Source of the DNA: Thunnus maccoyii
Lineage: Eukaryota; Chordata; Actinopteri; Scombriformes; Scombridae
NCBI RefSeq assembly: GCF_910596095.1
Contig: NC_056548.1
Location: forward strand, 10,565,151 to 10,629,150
Length of the DNA: 64,000 nt
Reading direction: 5' to 3'
Shown: in pieces, positions 55,619 to 64,000 of the stretch
How the letters are laid out: each line of letters starts with the position of its first letter
How positions within the stretch are numbered: the first letter of the stretch is position 1
Translations under genes and position numbers: made by a program
The notes under the pieces: generated by a model
What the model saw: the letters and a program-made list of their open reading frames with translations, nothing else
The model's database searches: none
Told to the model about the DNA's origin: nothing

Positions 55619-56089
55619 ATGACTCTCATCACCATCCTCATTTGGACGCTGGCCTGCTGCTGTTTTACAGGTTTATTCACTCAGCAACATTTCAAACATG
55701 ATGTGTTTCCTTTTCTGTCATTAATTTCTGCTGATAAATGAAAGATTTGTTTCTGTCTGCAGGATGCAGCGGTCAGGTGACTGTGACTCAACCTCCAGTA
55801 GTGACATTTACTCCAGGATCCACTGTCACTCTGACCTGTAAAACCAGCCAGGCTGTTTTTAGATATAGTGATGGAGATGATGCTATGTTCTGGTATCAAC
55901 AGAAATCTGGACAGACTCCAAAACTCCTAATAAAATATGCAAGCACACTTGAATCAGGAACACCAGCTCGGTTTAGTGGCAGTGGAAGCAGCTCTGACTT
56001 CTCTTTGACCATCAGTGGAGTTCAGACTGAAGATGCAGCAGTTTACTACTGTCAGAGTGTGCATGAAATAAACAGTGAATATGTGTTCA
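55619..56089 (+). CDS. Ig light-chain V gene, V1 family (V1-11)
   Basis: Leader 55619-55670, V exon 55763-56089. Through CDR2 it equals V1-2 (CDR1 [22 protein letters not shown]), then has [14 protein letters not shown] and a longer CDR3 start, [12 protein letters not shown]. Open. Confidence 0.93.
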
Positions 56090-56117
56090 CACAGTGATTT
56101 GTAGTCGTACAAAAACC
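56090..56117 (+). other. V1-11 RSS, 12-bp spacer
   Basis: CACAGTG, ATTTGTAGTCGT, ACAAAAACC. Confidence 0.95.
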
Positions 56118-56544
56118 TCCCTCAGTCAGACTGCAGAGACACTGAGCTGTTACAGCAGGAACCGACTGCAGCTGCTGAAGAGGAAGAGACTCTGACACAG
56201 ACCACTGAACACAGAGCTGACAGTAACCTCACCATGCACAAACTGTACCAATCACAAACAACATGTACACATGAATATATTGGCATGTTTTATATTTTTA
56301 AATATCTTCCTTTTATTCCATGTCAAAAAGTGTGAAACTGACATTGAAACTAACCATCATGATGTTCATTTTCCACATACAGTGATATCAGAAGTTGTGA
56401 AAAAAAAAAAAAAAAACGGAACATTTTCCACAATCTAGAAACTTAGACACACATCCACATGTTGTTTGTCACTCAGATATTTGCTGATTCACTGTCTTGT
56501 TGACTGATACAAACTCTCATATCTGTCAGTTAAAGACAAAGCAA

Positions 56545-56917
56545 GAGCCAGTAGCCAGTTAGCTTAGCTTAGCATAACAACTGGAAACAGAAGGAAACAG
56601 CTAGCCTGGCTCTGTCTGAAGGCAACAAAATCGGCCCACCAGTACCTCTAAAGCTCATTAATTAACATGTTATATGTTGCCTGTTTAATCCCCCAAAAAA
56701 CAAATTGAAAAAACAAGACAAATTGTGGTTTAACAGGGGTTTATGTGATGTTGCCAGACAACCAGCAGAAACTTTGGCTTTTGTTAATATTAAACAAGCC
56801 AGATATTAATTAGTTAGCTTTAGAGGTTTTATAGGCAGATTTTGTTACCTACAGACAAGCTAGCTGTTTCACCCTATTTACATTTGTAATGCTAAGCTAA
56901 CCAGGAGCCATAGCTCC
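56545..56917. repeat. Fold-back repeat, unit 10
   Basis: Full-length copy of the element at 1196-1569. Confidence 0.6.
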
Positions 56918-57516
56918 ATATTTATGTACAAATAAAAAAGTGGTGTCGATCTTCTCATCTATCTCTAGAAGAAATCAAATAACTGTATTTCCCAAGATGT
57001 CAAACTATTCCTTTGGGATTTTTTCTGTAAACATCAATCAACAACATGTTGTTTACTCACATCTTGTCTCACAGGATGTAGTCCAACATTTTCTAATAAT
57101 GTTCTTCTCTTATCTCATTGAAACTCATCCTCCTATTAACAGGGTTGTTAAAACATTATTTATGCTAACAGTATCATTTTATTAACACAAACAGCAGCCC
57201 AAACAGAACATTTAGTGGCTGTCTAAGATCCTGCACACCAAACAATCAACTTCAACTTATTACTCAACTTTTCAGATAAATCAAATACCAAATATACAAT
57301 ATAACATAATTTAATTAGAGTAGAAACCTGTTAAGTGTGAAGGGAAAGAGTTGGTCACCTAAAACGCTGAGCAGGCCCTAAAGTGAGATAAAATGGGTTT
57401 AAATTCCTGCCTTTGTGCTAACAACAACAATAAAAAAAATGATTGTGAAAACGGAGAAATTAAAATCAATCAAATGTTGGGTCAGATCATGCTGAGTTAA
57501 GTGTTTATCCAATCTG

Positions 57517-57530
57517 CCAGCAGGTGGCGC
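57517..57530 (+). promoter_or_regulatory. CTCF-like site, unit 10
   Basis: CCAGCAGGTGGCGC, 274 bp before the V2-10 leader. Confidence 0.55.
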
Positions 57531-57686
57531 CATACAACCTAAATAACATAATAAAGAGGATAAAGTCAATGTTTTCTGGATGAACTTTGAATTAGAATGA
57601 TCCTCTGTTGAGGTTGATCTCTCACTCCTCCTCACCTCTGCTCTTTCTGTTTCACAACAACAGGTGTGTGTTTGCCTTCTTAAATG

Positions 57687-57696
57687 TATTTTGCAT
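57687..57696 (+). promoter_or_regulatory. V2-10 octamer-like box
   Basis: TATTTTGCAT, 95 bp before the leader ATG. Confidence 0.4.
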
Positions 57697-57790
57697 GACT
57701 TTCATGCATCACTGCTCCTCAGAGTTTAAGTTCTTGTGTCACAGAGAGTCTGAACTGTTTTCATGCACTCACACTGAAAACTGCATCAGG

Positions 57791-58308
57791 ATGATGTCGC
57801 CAATAACTCTGCTGGTCATGTTGGGTTTTCTGAGTCAGGGTGAGAGATTCTGAAAATGTTTTGGTGCAAATCCAGTCTGTGTTCTCCCTTTTACTTTTGC
57901 TTAAATGTCTTTTCTATTTTTCTCTCCGATCACAACCTGAACTGCTTCTCCATTGGCTATTGGCTATAATATTTACTCTTTAAGATTTTTCATTTCTCAT
58001 TTCAGAGTCTTCTGCCAACAATTTTCTGACTCAGACTGACAAATCCAAGTCTGTTAGTCTTGGAGGGACGGTGACCATCAGCGCCACAGGGAGTTCAAAC
58101 ATTGGTAGTGATCTCAGTTGGTACCTTCAGAAACCTGGACAAGCTACCAAACTTCTTATATACAAAGCATCAACTCTAAACTCAGGAACTCCATCTCGAT
58201 TCAGTGGCAGTAAATCTGGTTCTCGCTACACTCTGACCATCAGTGGTGTTCAGGCTGAAGATGTTGGAGATTACTACTGTCTTGGTAACCATGGTGGTGG
58301 AGTGTTCA
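57791..58308 (+). CDS. Ig light-chain V gene, V2 family (V2-10), lacks Cys23
   Basis: Leader 57791-57839, V exon 58006-58308. CDR1 [13 protein letters not shown]2 region [10 protein letters not shown]3 [12 protein letters not shown]3 start LGNHGGGVF. The KSGSR and HGGGV features match the leaderless V2-6 and not its own positional duplicate V2-2. Open apart from missing Cys23. Confidence 0.88.
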
Positions 58309-58336
58309 CACAGTGATTTAGAGTCGTACAAAAACC
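58309..58336 (+). other. V2-10 RSS, 12-bp spacer
   Basis: CACAGTG, ATTTAGAGTCGT, ACAAAAACC. Confidence 0.95.
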
Positions 58337-59538
58337 TCCTTCAGTTTGACTGAAGTGAAAATGGCCTGCTGCAGCTGCAGAGGGTTGGTGAAGAGACTGT
58401 GATGAGGATAACTGGTCGAGTGAACACAACACTGTGACTCTGACACACAAGAGTCATCAAGCAGAACCACAATGAACCCAAATTACACTGAAACAAACTG
58501 AAAGACATTTTCCAACCTGCAGTTTTTAAGTTAAATCTTCATCATTATTTCACATCATTTCAAGAACAGAGTTGTTGTAAGAATATATCCTCTGACAGCA
58601 ACTGATGTTCAACAATATTTCCACCAATAGTTTTACATTCAGCAGCACAAAACAATCTACTGTAACAGTTTCATCTAAAAAAGTTTTTGATTCAGAAATG
58701 ATAAATATGTTATACTTTATATTTCATATTATATTGTTACACATACTATAAAATAATGTATAGAAACCTGACTTGATGTTGAAGTGAAGCATGTTGGAAA
58801 GATGAGGTATAATACTGGCATGAATATGCATTTCTCATGAATAATATATCACAAAATACACACAAAGATAGTGATTTACTATAATATTCAATTTTATTTT
58901 ATTGGTTAAATGTGTGGCTGATTAAAAAATGGTTATATTGAAACATAATGGCATTGCATCAGAATATGAGTAAGATTAGTGAGAGAAAACTGAATACACA
59001 TCAAGATAGAGTCATGATTTTGCACAAATAGTTGAACAGAGTAGATCTGTAGCCTCATCAATATCTCTGAACTACAACACACCTACTGGAGAAGAAAGAG
59101 GGAGGAATACATCTTCACTCAGCTACATAGATTCAATTCTTTTCTTGTATTTTTTGTAATAGAGAAACATCTTTCGGCACCAAATCATGTTTTTTTTTCA
59201 CATTTACTCTCAGCAGAAGAGCTCTGACAAATGTTGCCTGATCACATATTTCAGTCATGATTTTTTCAACACTGAAAATCTAATTCCAAAATATATTTTC
59301 CAAGTTTTTTAATCATGATATAAATTTGTATTTTAAAAAAAACATTCTTGTTACTACATTATTCTACTTCCATTACCAGTTAAAATGTTGTTAATTAATT
59401 TTGTCACTTAAGTCTGAAGCTTTTCAATTTCCACAGAGAGGAGAATCAGTTAAAGTTGTAAAACCTTTTCATTTCTTACCACTCTTCATAAGATAAAAGA
59501 CCAAAATATTTATAATGTTTTCTTTCATCAGTGCAAGC

Positions 59539-59544
59539 TTTATT
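59539..59544 (-). promoter_or_regulatory. C10 polyadenylation signal
   Basis: AATAAA on the minus strand downstream of C10. Confidence 0.7.
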
Positions 59545-59758
59545 AGCAAAAACATCAATCATCAACAGGACAGTTATTAAGCACACTCACATCTAGCTGC
59601 TGAGCTACACACATTACTCTCTAAGTTGTTGTTGTTCTTTGTCACACAAAGCTTCAGTTTACTCTACAGACATTAAAACTCATATTGATCAGATGAGCAG
59701 GTGTGTTCCTCCTGCTCCCCCCAGACACAGCTCCTGTTCTGGGCTTCAGCCAGCCCCT

Positions 59759-60078
59759 CTAGCCCTTACACTGGCTCCTGTGGAGGGACTTGGTCTGGCT
59801 GTGGTCCTGATGGAGGACCTTGCAGGAGTACAGCTCTCCTTCCATCCAGCGCTCCTGGCTCAGGCTCAGGATGCTGCTGCTGCTGTAGCGTCCGCTCTTC
59901 TCCTCCTCTGAGCTGCTCAGGACCCCCTCTGTCACCTCTCTACCGTCCACCTCCCAGCTCACCACGGCTCCCTGAGGAGAGTAGCCGGTCAGCAGGCAGG
60001 CCAGCGTGGCCGAGCCCCCAGAGAGCTGCTGAGAGGAGGGGGGAAGCAGAGAGACTGAGGGCCTGACCGTGGGGCCAG
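59759..60078 (-). CDS. Ig light-chain constant exon, isotype C-I (C10)
   Basis: 320-nt exon, open. GPTV as in C1 but HQDHSQTKS as in C2, its positional duplicate; one residue differs from each. Confidence 0.94.
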
Positions 60079-60524
60079 CTGGAGGGGAGAGCAGAGACAC
60101 ACAAGGAGCAGATTAACTTCTACTGTAGGACAGACAGCTGAGTTATGATACATGACAGAGGTTAACAATGCTGTGGATTAACTGTGTGTGTGACACTGTG
60201 ATCAGACAGAGGAGAGGCAGTGAGAAATGGGAGGAAATGAGGGTTTTGTTAATAAAGCTAAATGGTGTTTGAACTTGTAATTTTGACATTTAAAGCAATG
60301 AATCTATTGTGGCAAATCATCATAAATCACTAAGAATCAGACAATATATAACATGAGTTAGGTTCAAATGTAATGATTCATTTCATTTAATGATCATTAA
60401 ATTAAATCTAAATTTGTTAGAGTAAATAATTATTCTTGCATTGATTTTCTTGATGAGTTTATATAAAAGTTAAGAGGTGAAACACTAATGTGTGATTACA
60501 GTTAAAGACTTTGTCATCTGTCTG

Positions 60525-60534
60525 TTTCACTTCC
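60525..60534 (-). promoter_or_regulatory. ETS-IRF composite motif, unit 10
   Basis: GGAAGTGAAA on the minus strand within the J10-C10 intron. Confidence 0.55.
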
Positions 60535-61003
60535 TTTTCTCAACATCAAACTAACCAACTGTGAACACAAACTACAGCAAAACTGGATCTAAATATAAAC
60601 TCATTTATTTGTTTTACAGAAACCAACATCATATTTTAGATCTTAAAATTGTTTGAATGTTAAAAAATAATAAATAAAGTTAAATTTATTGTTTGGTTGT
60701 TAAAATGTTTGTCAGAGAAATTTTACAACGACATTTTGTGAAACAAACAATTGATTAAAAATAAAATATATGAAAATTAGATTTTTTGTTTTTGCAAATA
60801 TGTCATCATAACACCATCTACAATAATAAACAATTAATAATATCTGCACAAAGTTTTCTCCAAACTTCAGCTGAGCTTAATGCAAAGTGAAAAATACCCA
60901 TAATATATAAATTACCCCAAATAAATACTAGTTTTATCACATTCTGGTGCAAAACTCGATATAATATATTATGTTGTAGAAATGAGAAATCTCTGGTACT
61001 TAC

Positions 61004-61041
61004 AGTTAATGATGAGTTTGGTTCCTCCACCAAAAGTCAAC
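61004..61041 (-). CDS. Ig light-chain J segment (J10)
   Basis: Encodes [12 protein letters not shown]; duplicate of J2. Confidence 0.93.
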
Positions 61042-61080
61042 CACAGTGATACAAACTCATTAAGTGGCCGTACAAAAACC
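61042..61080 (-). other. J10 RSS, 23-bp spacer
   Basis: Consensus nonamer and heptamer. Confidence 0.95.
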
Positions 61081-61337
61081 TCCTGCACTGTGAACAAGCA
61101 TCTATCCACTGAAAAGTCACTTTATTTTCTGCTAAAACTGGATAATTAACATTTTATCAAATGTATAAAATGTTTTCATTGATTTGGTTTTAAATTTCCT
61201 CATGAATCAAAATATTTTACATCATTTTTTGGAAATTTTGTACAAGTGACAACAAAACAGGTTGATTTGCCCTGTAACAAATTCAGATTGTAAACATGTT
61301 ACATATTTGAGACAATGTTAAATAAACACAACATTTC

Positions 61338-61394
61338 TAAATAATAATATAATAATAATATAATATAATATAATAATATAATAATAATATAATT
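61338..61394. repeat. ATAAT microsatellite, unit 10
   Basis: Nearly the same length as the run at 12074-12128 in its duplicate unit. Confidence 0.85.
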
Positions 61395-61644
61395 AATCAT
61401 AAATTACAGAATGAGTATATAGTGTATTTGTGAAACCTTGTATGTAAAACAAATTACATAAATAGATACCAACCACTCCCATTGAAACAAATGTTGTAAA
61501 TCCTCAAATTTGTTTCCAAAAGAAGTTATTTTATTCCATTAAGATCATAGATGGTGTAAATCCAAACAGTATTTCTCCTGATTGTGTGTCCCACGTTGCC
61601 TTCAGTCTGTTGTGAGCAGAGAAATCATTTCCATAGAGAGGAGG

Positions 61645-61690
61645 CTTTGCATCGTCAGCTGATCCTCCAGTGAACTGAGAAGGTTTATAG
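61645..61690 (+). promoter_or_regulatory. V1-12 promoter boxes
   Basis: CTTTGCAT and GTTTATAG at standard spacing. Confidence 0.5.
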
Positions 61691-61754
61691 TCCTGTGAGT
61701 TCAACACTGCAGGACTCAGATCTGTCAGTCAACACAGCAGAAAGCACAACCACC

Positions 61755-62213
61755 ATGACTCTCATCACCATCCTCATCTGGACGCTGGCCTTCTGCTGTT
61801 TTACAGGTTCATTCACTCAGCAACATTTCAAACATGATGTGTTTCCTTTTCTGTCATTTATTTCTGCTGATAAATGAAAGATTTGTTTCTGTCTGCAGGA
61901 TGCAGCGGTCAGGTGACTGTGACTCAACCTCCAGTAGTGACATCTACTCCAGGATCCACTGTCATTCTCACCTGTAAAACCAGCCAGGCTGTTGCTAGAT
62001 ATAGTAGTGGAGATGCTATGTACTGGTATCAACAGAAATCTGGACAGACTCCAAAACTCCTAATAAAATTTGCAAGCACACGTGAATCAGGAATACCAGC
62101 TCGGTTTAGTGGCAGTGGAAGCAGGTCTGACTTCTCTTTGACCATCAGTGGAGTTCAGACTGAAGATGCAGCAGTTTACTACTGTCAGAGTTACCACAGT
62201 GGTACAGTGTTCA
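61755..62213 (+). CDS. Ig light-chain V gene, V1 family (V1-12)
   Basis: Leader 61755-61806 (with the LAFCCFT change), V exon 61899-62213. Predicted protein identical to V1-3: CDR1 [16 protein letters not shown]2 region [17 protein letters not shown]3 start QSYHSGTVF. Open with both canonical cysteines. Confidence 0.93.
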
Positions 62214-62241
62214 CACAGTGATTTGTAGTCGTACAAAAACC
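62214..62241 (+). other. V1-12 RSS, 12-bp spacer
   Basis: CACAGTG, ATTTGTAGTCGT, ACAAAAACC. Confidence 0.95.
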
Positions 62242-62669
62242 TCCCTCAGTCAGACTGCAGAGACACTGAGCTGTTACAGCAGGAACCGACTGCAGCTGCT
62301 GAAGAGGAAGAGACTCTGACACAGACCACTGAACACAGAGCTGACAGTAACCTCACCAAGCACAAACTGTACCAATCACAAACAACATGTACACATGAAT
62401 ATATTGGCATATTTTATATTTTTAAATATCTTCCTTTTATTCCATGTCAAAAAGTGTGAAACTGACATTGAAACTAACCATCATGATGTTCATTTTCCAC
62501 ATACAGTGATATCAGAAGTTGTGAAAAAAAAAAAAAAAAAACGGAACATTTTCCACAATCTAGAAACTTAGACACACATCCACATGTTGTTTGTCACTCA
62601 GATATTTGCTGATTCACTGTCTTGTTGACTGATACAAACTCTCATATCTGTCAGTTAAAGACAAAGCAA

Positions 62670-63042
62670 GAGCCAGTAGCCAGTTAGCTTAGCTTAGCAT
62701 AACAACTGGAAACAGAAGGAAACAGCTAGCCTGGCTCTGTCTGAAAGCAACAAAATCGGCCCACCAGTACCTCTAAAGCTCATTAATTAACATGTTATAT
62801 GTTGCCTGTTTAATCCCCCAAAAAACAAATTGAAAAAACAAGACAAATTGTGGTTTAACAGGGGTTTATGTGATGTTGCCAGACAACCAGCAGAAACTTT
62901 GGCTTTTGTTAATATTAAACAAGCCAGATATTAATTAGTGAGATTTAGAGGTTTTATAGGCAGATTTTGTTACCTACAGACAAGCTAGCTGTTTCACCCT
63001 ATTTACATTTGTAATGCTAAGCTAACCAGGAGCCATAGCTCC
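62670..63042. repeat. Fold-back repeat, unit 11
   Basis: Full-length copy of the element at 1196-1569. Confidence 0.6.
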
Positions 63043-63641
63043 ATATTTATGTACAAATAAAAAAGTGGTGTCGATCTTCTCATCTATCTCTAGAAGAAAT
63101 CAAATAACTGTATTTCCCAAGATGTCAAACTATTCCTTTGGGATTTTTTCTGTAAACATCAATCAACAACATGTTGTTTACTCACATCTTGTCTCACAGG
63201 ATGTAGTCCAACATTTTCTAATAATGTTCTTCTCTTATCTCATTGAAACTCATCCTCCTATTAACAGGGCTGTTAAAACATTATTTATGCTAACAGTATC
63301 ATTTTATTAACACAAACAGCAGCCCAAACAGAACATTTAGTGGCTGTCTAAGATCCTGCACACCAAACAATCAACTTCAACTTATTACTCAACTTTTCAG
63401 ATAAATCAAATACCAAATATACAATATAACATACTTTAATTAGAGTAGACACCTGTTAAGTGTGAAGGGAAAGAGTTGGTCACCTAAAACGCTGAGCAGG
63501 CCCTAAAGTGAGATAAAATGGGTTTAAATTCCTGCCTTTGTGCTAACAACAACAATAAAAAAAATGATTGTGAAAACGGAGAAATTAAAATCAATCAAAT
63601 GTTGGGTCAGATCATGCTGAGTTAAGTGTTTATCCAATCTG

Positions 63642-63655
63642 CCAGCAGGTGGCGC
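63642..63655 (+). promoter_or_regulatory. CTCF-like site, unit 11
   Basis: CCAGCAGGTGGCGC, 274 bp before the V2-11 leader. Confidence 0.55.
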
Positions 63656-63811
63656 CATACAACCTAAATAACATAATAAAGAGGATAAAGTCAATGTTTT
63701 CTGGATGAACTTTGAATTAGAATGATCCTCTGTAGAGGTTGATCTCTCACTCCTCCTCACCTCTGCTCTTTCTGTTTCACAACAACAGGTGTGTGTTTGC
63801 CTTCTTAAATG

Positions 63812-63821
63812 TATTTTGCAT
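63812..63821 (+). promoter_or_regulatory. V2-11 octamer-like box
   Basis: TATTTTGCAT, 95 bp before the leader ATG. Confidence 0.4.
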
Positions 63822-63915
63822 GACTTTCATGCATCACTGCTCCTCAGAGTTTAAGTTCTTGTGTCACAGAGAGTCTGAACTGTTTTCATGCACTCACACT
63901 GAAAACTGCATCAGG

Positions 63916-63964
63916 ATGATGTCGCCAATAACTCTGCTGGTCATGTTGGGTTTTCTGAGTCAGG
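63916..63964 (+). CDS. V2-11 leader exon (gene cut by window edge)
   Basis: Encodes [16 protein letters not shown] with the donor G|GTGAGAG. The V exon lies beyond the right edge, so its state is unknown. Confidence 0.85.
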
Positions 63965-64000
63965 GTGAGAGATTCTGAAAATGTTTTGGTGCAAATCCAG

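Larger units (their letters stand above)
51547..64000. repeat. Large segmental duplication, right copy
   Basis: Counterpart of about 2290-14760; continues past the window edge. Confidence 0.75.

Noticed and set aside
1-64000. CRISPR-like or bacterial defence array because of regular repeats
   Set aside because: The repeat unit is a 6-kb spliced immunoglobulin cassette with eukaryotic splice and polyadenylation signals.

Overview
The window is a germline immunoglobulin light-chain array from a bony fish, most likely a percomorph teleost. Three things point there: IgL genes arranged as repeated V-V-C-J cassettes with V opposite in orientation to J-C, fish-type interspersed repeats (an L2/Maui-like LINE tail and fold-back elements), and AT-rich spacers. 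Every intact V has a 12-bp-spacer RSS and every intact J a 23-bp-spacer RSS. That is the kappa arrangement, so the locus is kappa-like. No non-immunoglobulin host gene is visible.

Layout: about eleven tandem units of roughly 6.1 kb. The canonical unit reads V1(+), V2(+), C(-), J(-). I use local labels. V1 is a two-exon V family (leader [18 protein letters not shown], mature QVTVTQPP). V2 is a second V family (leader [16 protein letters not shown], mature SSANNFLTQ). C-I is the common constant exon (8 copies) and C-II a distinct constant isotype (2 copies, near 34.4 and 48.4 kb). There are 12 V1 copies (one broken near 50.3 kb), 11 V2 copies (one without a leader near 33.3 kb, one cut by the right window edge), 10 complete J segments plus a truncated J at the left edge, and 10 C exons (one C-II frameshifted).

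Region by region: 1-6.2 kb unit 1, preceded by a broken J; 6.2-12.3 kb unit 2; 12.3-18.5 kb unit 3; 18.5-24.6 kb unit 4; 24.6-30.7 kb unit 5; 30.7-36.1 kb unit 6 (LINE insertion, leaderless V2, frameshifted C-II); 36.1-42.2 kb unit 7; 42.2-44.6 kb unit 8 (V1-V2 only, J-C deleted); 44.6-50 kb unit 8b (V1, then a 1.9-kb repeat island in place of V2, then intact C-II and J); 50-55.5 kb unit 9 (broken V1); 55.5-61.6 kb unit 10; 61.6 kb to the end, start of unit 11. The segment from about 2.3 to 14.7 kb reappears almost unchanged at about 51.5-64 kb.

How it works: V and J RSSs point the same way along the chromosome, so any V on either side of a J can join it by inversion, giving L-V-J-C transcripts. 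Probable control elements recur in each unit: an octamer-like box and TATA-like box before V1, an octamer-like box and a CTCF-like motif before V2, and a GGAAGTGAAA ETS-IRF composite motif inside each J-C intron. The most unusual points are that the whole V2 family lacks the first canonical disulfide cysteine, that the V1 genes in the two C-II cassettes carry an extra cysteine pair in CDR1, and that every C-I unit seems to keep the remains of a C-II-type 3' flank. All of this comes from reading the sequence; no database search was run.
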